From an uncultured Bacilli bacterium (GTDB taxonomy: Bacteria; Bacillota_I; Bacilli_A; RFN20; CAG-826): DNA of 64,000 nucleotides. Made by a program: the position numbers and the translations under genes. Of this stretch, positions 56,731 to 64,000 are shown piece after piece. Numbering within the stretch: position 1 is the stretch's first letter; the number at the start of each line of letters is the position of its first letter. The notes under the pieces are model-generated. The model was given only the letters and a program-made list of their open reading frames with translations. It did no database searches and had not been told where the DNA came from. The DNA is taken from NCBI GenBank assembly GCA_944350425.1, contig CALVOX010000002.1, positions 95,922 through 159,921 of the forward strand, given 5' to 3'.

Positions 56731-57506
56731 AAATAACAATTTTGACTACATTCCCAAATATGTTTGATTCATTTTTGAATTATTCGATTATTGCTAGAGC
56801 CATTGCAAATAACCATTTAACAGTAAAAATTGTTAATTTTAGAGATTATACAAAAGATAAAAATCATCGAACAGACTCTAGGCCAATTGGTGGAGGAGCT
56901 GGACTTATTTTAAAGTGTCAGCCAATTTACGATGCTTTAAAGGCTAATTCAAATGAGAAAACATTAAAAATAATATTAACTCCTAGAGGAAAAACTTTTA
57001 ACCAAAAAATGGCTAAAGAAATGGCAGCTAATTACGATGATATATTAATAATGTGTGGTCATTATGAAGGTATTGACGAAAGAATATATAAATATTTTGA
57101 TTTAGAACTTTCTATTGGAGATTATATTCTAACCGGAGGAGAAACAGCCTGTTTTGTCTTAATCGATGCCCTTTCAAGGCTAAAAAAAGGTGTTATAAAT
57201 GAAGAGTCTTTGGAAAACGAGACTTTTAATAATAATTTAGTCGAATATCCTCAATATACTGATCCTTATTCGTTTAATGGAGATGAGGTTCCGAAAATTT
57301 TATATTGTGGTGACCACAACATAATTAAAAAATACAATTTAAAAAAATCATTAGAATATACAAAAAAATATCGCCCTGATTTACTTAAAAATTATAATTT
57401 AAGCAAAGAGGAAATGATATTATTAAAAGAACTTGATGATAACATCACTCCAAAATGGGAACTAGACGCTATCGAAAAAGCTAAAAAATTTACTAATAAA
57501 GATTAA
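56727..57506 (+). CDS. trmD: tRNA (guanine-N1-)-methyltransferase TrmD
   Basis: The protein has 259 residues. It methylates G37 of tRNAs to prevent frameshifting. The knotted SPOUT domain shows ILTTFPNMFDSFLNYSII, RPIGGGAGLILKCQPIYDAL, LIMCGHYEGIDERI and LSIGDYILTGGETACFVLID. Its stop shares TTAA with the stop of ffh on the other strand, so the two convergent genes overlap by 4 bp with no space for a terminator. Confidence 0.97.
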   Translation: MKITILTTFPNMFDSFLNYSIIARAIANNHLTVKIVNFRDYTKDKNHRTDSRPIGGGAGLILKCQPIYDALKANSNEKTLKIILTPRGKTFNQKMAKEMAANYDDILIMCGHYEGIDERIYKYFDLELSIGDYILTGGETACFVLIDALSRLKKGVINEESLENETFNNNLVEYPQYTDPYSFNGDEVPKILYCGDHNIIKKYNLKKSLEYTKKYRPDLLKNYNLSKEEMILLKELDDNITPKWELDAIEKAKKFTNKD

Positions 57507-58828
57507 AATTTAAAATTTGGTGGAAACATTCCTTTCTTATTTTTCATTTGTTTCATCATCATTTTCATTTGTTCGTATTTCTTTAATACTCTATTAATAT
57601 CTGCATTAGTTTTTCCGCTGCCTTTAGCAATTCTTACTTTTCTTGAATTTTTTAAAATGTCAGGATTAGCTCTTTCTTCTTTTGTCATAGAATTAATGAT
57701 GACTTCAAAGTTTTTCATCTCTTTATCTAATAATTCCTGTTGTTCATCACTAATTTTTGGCATTCCTGGTAAAAATTTCAATAATGATTGCATTGAACCT
57801 AGTTTATTTATTTGCTTCATTTGCTTTAGCATATCATCTAAAGTAAACGAACCTTCATAAAGCTTTTTTGCAGCTTTTGATGCTTCTTCTTTATCAATAT
57901 TACTTTCAACTTTTTCAACGAAAGTTAAAATATCTCCCATTCCTAAGATTCTTTCGGCCATTCTATCAGAATGGAATGCTTCTAAATCGGTAATTTTTTC
58001 GCCTACACCAGCAAATTTGATACCTAAATTTGTTGCTGAAGCAATTGAAAGAGCAGCACCACCTCTAGTATCGGAATCTAATTTAGTCATAATTACGCCA
58101 GTTAAACCAATGACATTATCAAATTCTTGAGTAACATTCAATGATTCTTGACCACTAAGTGCATCTATAACAATAAGTTTTTCATCTGAATGAACAATAT
58201 TATCAATATTTTTTAATTCATCCATCATTGCCTCATCAATTGATAAACGTCCAGCAGTATCGATAATTAATACATCGAAGAAATTTTTAGTCGCTTTATC
58301 TAAAGCAAGTCTAGAAATATCTAGCGCGTTATTTGAAGAATCATAAAAACATTCAACACCAATTGATTTAGCTAATTCTTGGAGTTGATCAACAGCAGCT
58401 AGTCGATATGTATCACATGCTGCTAAAAGAACTTTTTTGTGATATTTTGTTTTAAATAAATTGGCAAGTTTAGCGGCGGTTGTTGTTTTACCAGAACCTT
58501 GTAATCCTACTAGCATAATTACGGTAGGTCTATTCTTTTGAAAAACTAATTCTTCTTTTCCTTGACCTAATAATTTAGTTAAATTATCTCTAACTATCTT
58601 TGTAACCATCTCAGATGGATTGAGCTTAGCTTCAACTTCTAAACCTATGCATTCGTTTTTGACATTTTCAATAAAGCTTTTAACAACTTTAAAATTAACA
58701 TCTGCTTCTAATAAAGCAAATTTAATTTCTTTCAATATATCGGAAATATTACTTTCTGTTAATTTTGATTGTCCTTTTAGCTTTTTTAATATTTTAGAAA
58801 ATTTCTCACTAAGTGCTTCAAATGCCAT
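57503..58828 (-). CDS. ffh: Signal recognition particle protein Ffh
   Basis: The protein has 441 residues. It binds signal peptides and, with 4.5S RNA and FtsY, targets proteins to the membrane. The NG domain has GLQGSGKTTTAAKLA, LAACDTYRLAAVDQL, IIDTAGRLSIDE and TKLDSDTRGGAALS. The Met-rich M domain (MKNFEVIINSMTKEERANPD, then KYEQMKMMMKQMKNKKGMF) follows. It starts 3 bp after ylxM and is coupled to it. Confidence 0.97.
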   Translation of the reverse strand: MAFEALSEKFSKILKKLKGQSKLTESNISDILKEIKFALLEADVNFKVVKSFIENVKNECIGLEVEAKLNPSEMVTKIVRDNLTKLLGQGKEELVFQKNRPTVIMLVGLQGSGKTTTAAKLANLFKTKYHKKVLLAACDTYRLAAVDQLQELAKSIGVECFYDSSNNALDISRLALDKATKNFFDVLIIDTAGRLSIDEAMMDELKNIDNIVHSDEKLIVIDALSGQESLNVTQEFDNVIGLTGVIMTKLDSDTRGGAALSIASATNLGIKFAGVGEKITDLEAFHSDRMAERILGMGDILTFVEKVESNIDKEEASKAAKKLYEGSFTLDDMLKQMKQINKLGSMQSLLKFLPGMPKISDEQQELLDKEMKNFEVIINSMTKEERANPDILKNSRKVRIAKGSGKTNADINRVLKKYEQMKMMMKQMKNKKGMFPPNFKF

Positions 58829-58831
58829 AAA

Positions 58832-59134
58832 TTACTTTAATACCTCCAATATTTTTTCTTTTATATGATTAGGAATATCAAGCTCCTCAACTTTTTTTAT
58901 TTTTCTATAAAAGGATAAATTGTCCTCGAAAGATAATAATTTAGCTTTAGTATGTTCTAAACTATCTAAGACACCATTTCTTGAAATATTTAATTCTTCG
59001 CTTATTTCTTTTAAAGAAAGATTATAAAAGTAATACTTTTCAAAAATATTTTTTTGTTTTTCTGTAAGCAAGGAACCATAAATATCATACAAGTTCGTCA
59101 ATAATGCGATCTCACTTATATTACTCATTTTCAA
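58832..59134 (-). CDS. ylxM: YlxM-family SRP-associated helix-turn-helix protein
   Basis: The protein has 100 residues. It has a sigma-70 region-4-like helix-turn-helix: LLTEKQKNIFEKYYFYNLSL, then KEISEELNISRNGVLDSLEH. YlxM stimulates the SRP GTPases in streptococci. It is encoded between ftsY and ffh as usual. Its start overlaps the ftsY end by 14 bp. Confidence 0.9.
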   Translation of the reverse strand: MKMSNISEIALLTNLYDIYGSLLTEKQKNIFEKYYFYNLSLKEISEELNISRNGVLDSLEHTKAKLLSFEDNLSFYRKIKKVEELDIPNHIKEKILEVLK

Positions 59135-60095
59135 TCAAACCATGGATATATTTTTCAATAGAAAAAAGCTCTAAATCATCCATTTTTTCTCCAAGTCCGA
59201 TAAATTTAACAGGTATTTTCAATTCGCTATTTATCGCTAAAATTATTCCGCCCTTAGATGTTCCGTCCATTTTAGTAAGAATAATTCCGCTAATCGGGAG
59301 TAAATCTTTAAAAGCTCTTGCTTGTAAAACTCCGTTTTGGCCTGTCGTAGCATCTAAAACTAATAAAGTTTCATCGAGAATAAAACCTTCTTTAGAAATA
59401 ACTTTATTCATTTTAGCTAACTCAGCCATAAGATTGCTTTTGTTTTGAAGTCTACCTGCAGTATCAATAATAATTAAATCATAATTCTCTTTTTTTGCTT
59501 TTTCTAAGCCATCATAAATAACGCTAGAAGGGTCACTGCCTTCTTTATTTGAACTTACTACATCGGAATTTACTTTCTCACTCCAATAAGTTAATTGTTC
59601 TTTAGCACCTGCTCTAAAAGTATCAGCCGCAATTAAAAGAGTTTTTTTACCTTCTTTTATATATCGATTTGCTAATTTGGCGATACTTGTAGTCTTGCCA
59701 ACACCGTTAACGCCAACAATTAAAATAAGAGTAGGTCTATCTTCATAGAACTTAATTTCGTTACTCTTCTCATCGGTTGAAGTTGAAACATAATCTTCTA
59801 AAATAGTATCAAAAAGAATTTCGGTAATTTCTTCAGGGTTAGAAACTTTTTCTTTTTTAACTTTATCTGTAAGTTCACCGATAATTTTATAGCTATATGA
59901 AATTCCACAATCAGAACTTATAAGAATTTCTTCTAATTCCTCAAAGAATTCTTCATTTATTTTGCTATATTTTTTTGCAAGTTTATTTATACGATTGGTA
60001 AAAGCCTTACGACTTTCTTTCAAACCTGAATCGTAAGTCTCGATAGTTTTATCTTTTTTTGAAAACTTTTCTTTTAACTTTGCAAAAAATCCCAT
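59121..60095 (-). CDS. ftsY: SRP receptor FtsY
   Basis: The protein has 324 residues. It is the membrane-docking GTPase partner of Ffh. The N-terminus has the lipid-binding basic start MGFFAKLKEKFSKKDK. The NG domain has GVNGVGKTTSIAKLANRY, LIAADTFRAGAKEQLTYW, IIDTAGRLQNKSNLM and TKMDGTSKGGIIL. It lacks the long acidic A domain of E. coli. It begins 2 bp after rnc, with no ribosome site. smc, found between rnc and ftsY in Bacillus, is absent. Confidence 0.97.
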   Translation of the reverse strand: MGFFAKLKEKFSKKDKTIETYDSGLKESRKAFTNRINKLAKKYSKINEEFFEELEEILISSDCGISYSYKIIGELTDKVKKEKVSNPEEITEILFDTILEDYVSTSTDEKSNEIKFYEDRPTLILIVGVNGVGKTTSIAKLANRYIKEGKKTLLIAADTFRAGAKEQLTYWSEKVNSDVVSSNKEGSDPSSVIYDGLEKAKKENYDLIIIDTAGRLQNKSNLMAELAKMNKVISKEGFILDETLLVLDATTGQNGVLQARAFKDLLPISGIILTKMDGTSKGGIILAINSELKIPVKFIGLGEKMDDLELFSIEKYIHGLIENE

Positions 60096-60097
60096 AA

Positions 60098-60787
60098 TTA
60101 AATAATAGCCTTCTTATCAAGAGCATCCTTTGCAGCCATTTGCTCGGCTTCCTTCTTTGATTTTCCTACGCCTTTACCTAAAAGTAAGTCATTAAAATAA
60201 ACTTCAACATAAAAAGTTTTTATATGAGGTGGCCCTTTTTCATCAACAACTTTATATTGAACAGACTCGCGGTACTCAGCTTGCATAGCTTCTTGTAAAA
60301 TCGATTTATAATCAGTAACTAAACTAAAATCAAAATTTTCTATTTCTTCTTTAAATATTTTTTTGATAAAATCGGAAACAAAACTGATGCCTTGATCAAG
60401 ATATATTGCTCCGACTACTGCTTCAAATACGTCTTCTAAAATAGAATTATTTTGAAGCACATCTTTTTCATTTAAAGAGTGCCCAATTTTAATGTATTTA
60501 ATAAAGCCTTCTTTTCTTGCAATAGATGCTAAGGTTTTCGATTGAACTAAGAAAGATTTAGTTTTGGTTAAATCTCCTTCTCTTAAATCCGGAAAGGCAA
60601 TATAAAGCATTTTAGCAATGACAAAATCTAAAACAGAATCACCTAAAAATTCTAGCCTTTCATAGTCATGATGCGATGTTTTGGCTTCAGAGTTAAAGGA
60701 AGAATGAGTAAAAGCCAAATCATAGATATTAGAATTATTAGGCTTAATCTTATATTTTTCAAAAAAAGAGGAAAGACTCTCAGCCAT
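60098..60787 (-). CDS. rnc: Ribonuclease III
   Basis: The protein has 229 residues. It cuts double-stranded RNA, including rRNA precursors. The catalytic signature is YERLEFLGDSVLDFVIAKML, with further acidic residues in ILEDVFEAVVGAIYLDQG. A C-terminal dsRNA-binding domain ends with GKSKKEAEQMAAKDALDK. AGGAG lies 9 bp before the ATG, inside the plsX end. It overlaps plsX by one base. Confidence 0.97.
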   Translation of the reverse strand: MAESLSSFFEKYKIKPNNSNIYDLAFTHSSFNSEAKTSHHDYERLEFLGDSVLDFVIAKMLYIAFPDLREGDLTKTKSFLVQSKTLASIARKEGFIKYIKIGHSLNEKDVLQNNSILEDVFEAVVGAIYLDQGISFVSDFIKKIFKEEIENFDFSLVTDYKSILQEAMQAEYRESVQYKVVDEKGPPHIKTFYVEVYFNDLLLGKGVGKSKKEAEQMAAKDALDKKAII

Positions 60788-61776
60788 TATTTAGCAATCT
60801 CCTCTTTAATTTTTTCTACTATATTATTTTCAGCTAATGTTTTAGTTAATTTTAAAGCACTATAAAAAGCCTTTTCATCACTACTACCATGAGCTTTAAC
60901 AACTACTTTGTTAACCCCTAAAAGAATAGCTCCGCCAACAGATTTATAATTCATTTTTTCTTTCATTTCTTTTAAAGATTTTCTAACTCCAAGATAAGAA
61001 ATCTTTGATAGTAAATTTTTCTTAAAAGAAGCTTTTAAAAGTGAAGACATAGCTTTGATTGCACCCTCAGTCGATTTAAGGAAAATATTTCCACTATAGC
61101 CATCGCAAATAACAACATCGGCTAAACCATTTAAAACTTCGCGTGATTCGATATTGCCAATAAAATTAATATTCTCATTATTCTTCAAACTTGCAAATAC
61201 TTCTTTATTAACTGAAGTTCCTTTTTCTTCTTCTGTACCAATATTTAGTTGAGCAACACTAGGATTATTTTTATTATATACAATCGAATAATAAATAGAT
61301 CCAAGCATAGCAAATTGTTCAAGTTCAGTAGCTGAGCATTCTGTATTAGCTCCTAAATCAAGAACAACAGTTTTTTTATCACCTTTTGTTGTAGGTAAAG
61401 ATGTTGTTAAGGCAGGTCTTTTAATGCCAGAAATTCTTTTAATTTTAAACACTGAAGCGCTTAATAAAGCTCCAGTAGAACCTGCTGAGACGATTGCATC
61501 ATAATCATTATCAATTAAGATTTTAATCCCAACCATTAATGAAGAATCTAAATCCTTTAAAGCAGACATAGGATCAGCATCCATTTTGATAACTGTTTTA
61601 GAAGGAATAATAAAAAGATTAGGTAATCCAAGCCCAGTTAATTTTGTTAAATGTGTTGGAGTTCCAACGCAATATAAATTGATATCTTTATGCTCTTTAG
61701 CAAATTTTTCTACGGAAGGAACAGTTATCTTATAACTATCATCTCCACCCATCATATCTACAACAATATTAATCAT
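60787..61776 (-). CDS. plsX: Phosphate acyltransferase PlsX
   Basis: The protein has 329 residues. It makes acyl-phosphate from acyl-ACP for phospholipid synthesis. Landmarks are NIVVDMMGGDDSYKITVPSV, VSAGSTGALLSASVFKIKRI, VLDLGANTECSATELEQFA and GFSGNIFLKS-like VICDGYSGNIFLKSTEGAIK. It lies 3 bp after the fakA-like gene, which fits a shared role: the kinase also makes acyl-phosphate from free fatty acids. fabD, fabG and acpP, which often follow plsX, are not here. Confidence 0.96.
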   Translation of the reverse strand: MINIVVDMMGGDDSYKITVPSVEKFAKEHKDINLYCVGTPTHLTKLTGLGLPNLFIIPSKTVIKMDADPMSALKDLDSSLMVGIKILIDNDYDAIVSAGSTGALLSASVFKIKRISGIKRPALTTSLPTTKGDKKTVVLDLGANTECSATELEQFAMLGSIYYSIVYNKNNPSVAQLNIGTEEEKGTSVNKEVFASLKNNENINFIGNIESREVLNGLADVVICDGYSGNIFLKSTEGAIKAMSSLLKASFKKNLLSKISYLGVRKSLKEMKEKMNYKSVGGAILLGVNKVVVKAHGSSDEKAFYSALKLTKTLAENNIVEKIKEEIAK

Positions 61777-61779
61777 AAA

Positions 61780-63477
61780 TTATTCTACACCCACAATAAA
61801 TGAATAAACTGGTTGGCCGCCATCTCTAATATCAATATCGACAAATTCGTATTTTTTCTCAAATTTATCCTTAACTTTTTCTCTAGTTTTTGAATCAACG
61901 TCTTTACCACATAAAATAGTAACAACAGATGAATCTTCGTCAATTAAAGAGTCTAAAAGAGTGAATAAAGCATCGACTTTATTTTTGCTGGAAGCAATAA
62001 TATCCTTGCTTTCTCTAATAGCTAAATAGTCGTCTTTTTTAATATGAACGCCGTTAACTTCGGTATCTTTAATTGCAAAAGTTACTTGTCCAGATTTAAC
62101 ATTAGAAATTGCTTCTTGCATTGTTTCGGTATTCTCATCCTCATCTAGTTCAGGATTAAAATTCATTGCAACAACAGCGCCTTGCATAATAGTTTTAGTC
62201 GGAATAACGATTACTTTGACTTTTCCTTCTAAAATATCTCTTGCTTGGTTAGCAGCTAAAATAATGTTACCATTATTTGGCAAAATATAAACAATTTCTG
62301 AATTACATTTTTCTATTGCAGTTAAGAAATCATTAGTAGATGGATTCATAGTTTGACCACCGCTAACAATTTGATTAACACCAATTTCATAGAAAAGTTT
62401 ATCAATACCTTCACCTGAAGAAGTTGCAATTAAAGAAAATTTAGTTTTCTTCTTTTGATTTTCATCAATTTTTGGAGCGGCAAGAGGCGCTTTTTTAAGC
62501 TCACTTGCAGCCATATGTGGTCCTTCTTTGTTTTCTTCGTTAAATAAGATTTCATGATGTTGTTCAGTCATGTTTTCACATTTTAACTTAACAAATTCTC
62601 CAAATTGTTGAGCATAATTGAAAATATCACCAGGTTTTAAAGTATGAACATGAACTTTAACAATATCTTCATCTTGAACAACAACTAATGAATTGCCTTT
62701 AGAAGAAAGAACATTAGTAAATCTATTCTTGTTAAAAACTTTCTTAACGCTATCTGGTCCAAGTCTCATAACAAATTCGGTACAATAACCAAATTCTTCA
62801 TCTTCAAATTGAGTTTGAACAGCTGTAGTTGTTTCTTGGAAATCAGCTTCGTTTCTTTCAATAAAATTACCGATGACAGCTTCATACATTCCATCAATGA
62901 TTTTACATAAACCAGCACCACCACTATCAACAACACCAACTTCTTTTAAAACTGGAAGTAAATTTGGGGTTCTTTCTAGCGATGCATGAGCTTCATCTTT
63001 AAGAATTTTTATAGCTTCCTCAATGGACATTTTATCGTCTACTTTATGAGATAATTGTGTACTCGATTCCCTAATAACAGTTAAAATAGTTCCTTCGACA
63101 GGTTTTAAAACTGCACTATAAGCAACTTTTGAACCATTTTCAAAAGCATCAGCTAATTCAACAGCGTTAACTATTTTTTTATCTTTAAACCCTTCAGCAA
63201 TACCTCTAAAAATTTGTGAGGTAATAGCCCCACTATTTCCTCTTGCACCCATTAATAGTGCTCTAGAAAAATATTTTGCTATTTGATATATATCGTCATC
63301 GTTTTTACTAGCGATTTCTTTTGAACCACTAGTCATTGTTAAATTCATATTGAGACCAGTATCGCCATCAGGAACAGGGAAAACGTTTAAAGCGTCTATT
63401 TCTGGGTATGAATTGTATAAATTATTTGCACCTGAAGTCACAAGTCTTTTAAAAATTTGTCCATCAATAGTTTTCAT
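61780..63477 (-). CDS. fakA: Fatty-acid kinase FakA-like (YloV, DhaL domain)
   Basis: The protein has 565 residues. The N-terminal DhaL ATP-binding domain has VFPVPDGDTGLNMNLTMTSG and ALLMGARGNSGAITSQIFRG. A middle domain and a DegV-like C-terminal domain (VYILPNNGNIILAANQARDI) follow. With a FakB partner it phosphorylates exogenous fatty acids, feeding phospholipid synthesis together with PlsX. AGGAGT lies 9 bp before the ATG. It follows the Asp23-family gene, the standard YloU-YloV pair. Confidence 0.93.
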   Translation of the reverse strand: MKTIDGQIFKRLVTSGANNLYNSYPEIDALNVFPVPDGDTGLNMNLTMTSGSKEIASKNDDDIYQIAKYFSRALLMGARGNSGAITSQIFRGIAEGFKDKKIVNAVELADAFENGSKVAYSAVLKPVEGTILTVIRESSTQLSHKVDDKMSIEEAIKILKDEAHASLERTPNLLPVLKEVGVVDSGGAGLCKIIDGMYEAVIGNFIERNEADFQETTTAVQTQFEDEEFGYCTEFVMRLGPDSVKKVFNKNRFTNVLSSKGNSLVVVQDEDIVKVHVHTLKPGDIFNYAQQFGEFVKLKCENMTEQHHEILFNEENKEGPHMAASELKKAPLAAPKIDENQKKKTKFSLIATSSGEGIDKLFYEIGVNQIVSGGQTMNPSTNDFLTAIEKCNSEIVYILPNNGNIILAANQARDILEGKVKVIVIPTKTIMQGAVVAMNFNPELDEDENTETMQEAISNVKSGQVTFAIKDTEVNGVHIKKDDYLAIRESKDIIASSKNKVDALFTLLDSLIDEDSSVVTILCGKDVDSKTREKVKDKFEKKYEFVDIDIRDGGQPVYSFIVGVE

Positions 63478-63502
63478 ACTTAAAAACTCCTAAAAAATTA
63501 GA

Positions 63503-63817
63503 TTAAAGAATCTTTAAATCTTCAATATAAACGTTTATCTTTTTAATTTTATCACCATATTCTTTTTTCAAAAAATAGTTCAAACGTTTATTGATTTCGT
63601 TAATAATTTCAGTAACCTTTAATCCATAAGCTAAAACAAGGTGAACATCTACACTCCGTTTACCGGCAGTTTCAAATAAAATTACACCTTCTTGATAATT
63701 CTCTTTTTTTAATAATTGAATAGCTGATTTAATGGAATTTACATTAACTAAGCCAACAACACCGTAACATGATGAAACTAAATCGCCAATATACATGGCC
63801 ATTTGTTTTTTCATCAT
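63503..63817 (-). CDS. Asp23/Gls24 family protein (YloU)
   Basis: The protein has 104 residues, starting MMKKQMAMYIGDLVSSCYGV. The family pattern continues with VGLVNVNSIKSAIQLLKKEN and VDVHLVLAYGLKVTEIINEI. Members are small alkaline-shock-like proteins often tied to the membrane or envelope. The frame is open from 63895, but a TATAAT box at 63884-63889 puts the transcript start downstream of that. I choose 63817 because AGAGAAAG precedes it; an ATG at 63850 is an alternative. It is adjacent to fakA. Confidence 0.85.
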   Translation of the reverse strand: MMKKQMAMYIGDLVSSCYGVVGLVNVNSIKSAIQLLKKENYQEGVILFETAGKRSVDVHLVLAYGLKVTEIINEINKRLNYFLKKEYGDKIKKINVYIEDLKIL

Positions 63818-63860
63818 ACTTTCTCTTTTTGTATCTACCAATTTATCCATAACTAAATTT

Positions 63861-63889
63861 GCGTATGCAATATACGCTAATAAATTATA
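63861..63889 (-). promoter_or_regulatory. -10 box and inverted repeat before the Asp23-family gene
   Basis: TATAAT at 63884-63889 (minus strand) is followed by GCGTAT-ATTGC-ATACGC at 63861-63877. The palindrome lies at the start of the transcript and could be an operator or a small 5' hairpin. Confidence 0.45.
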
Positions 63890-63921
63890 ACACACTTTTC
63901 AAATTCTACATAAAGAAAAAA

Positions 63922-64000
63922 GTCCGGCGACTTGCTATTCTTGCTATAAAGCTACCTTCGCCATTGCAGTGCTTAACTTCTCTGTTCGGGATGGGAAGAG
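63922..64000 (-). rRNA. rrf: 5S ribosomal RNA, 3' part (runs off window)
   Basis: The minus strand reads CTCTTCCCATCCCGAACAGA, then GAAGTTAAGCACTGCAATGG and CGAAGGTAGC, ending GCCGGAC. This is the conserved 5S sequence with the CCGAAC and AGAAGTTAAGC segments. A TTTTTTC run follows the 3' end. The 5' part lies beyond the window, where an rRNA operon is expected. Confidence 0.95.

Overview
The window looks like the chromosome of a low-GC, Mollicutes-like member of the Firmicutes/Bacilli, such as an uncultured gut lineage. It has very AT-rich intergenic DNA, PolC-type DNA polymerase, many Cys-anchored lipoproteins, a lipoprotein-type ATP synthase b subunit, and Firmicutes housekeeping synteny. 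The standard code applies: TGA ends xerC, rbgA and rimM, and every tryptophan I checked in the intact genes is TGG. No insertion sequence, prophage or CRISPR array was found.

Layout. (1) Bases 1-4300 are accessory and decaying. They hold the start of a U32 peptidase, unrecognised gene debris, a wrecked AAA ATPase, an array of tandem repeats leading into an intact AAA_14/DUF4143 ATPase, and an amidohydrolase interrupted by one in-frame TAG. (2) Bases 4300-14500 hold an MgtA-type P-ATPase, a surface cassette (XRE regulator with a membrane tail, lipoprotein, subtilisin-like protease, lipoprotein) and a collagen-like beta-helix lipoprotein with a 17-base homopolymer in its promoter region. (3) Bases 14500-24600 are stress and miscellaneous functions: peroxiredoxin, HAD phosphatase, DUF3737, glycosyltransferase, groESL with a CIRCE element, a MerR regulator, a deaminase, a GNAT enzyme, two tRNAs and an EF-G-like GTPase. 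A MerR-type promoter (palindrome inside a 19-bp spacer) precedes both merR and the DUF3737 gene, so they probably form one regulon. (4) Bases 24900-35900 on the plus strand carry two large lipoproteins, a four-helix membrane protein and the F1Fo ATP synthase genes atpBEFHAGDC.

(5) Bases 36000-64000 are the conserved Firmicutes core, read mostly on the minus strand from a 5S rRNA at the right edge: Asp23-family gene, fakA-like, plsX, rnc, ftsY, ylxM, ffh, then rplS, rbgA, rnhB, dprA, topA, trmFO, xerC, rpsB, tsf, pyrH, frr, cdsA, dxr, rseP, polC and tRNA-Arg. Relative to Bacillus, the block rpsP-khpA-rimM-trmD is flipped in place, and uppS, proS, smc, recG and the fatty-acid genes are absent from their usual slots.

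The most interesting signals are the inferred MerR regulon, the putative phase-variable promoter of the collagen-like lipoprotein, the nested repeats before the DUF4143 ATPase, the lipoprotein-rich ATP synthase locus, a possible frameshift between the XRE regulator and its membrane tail, and apparently leaderless pyrH and rimM starts (TATAAT-N6-ATG).
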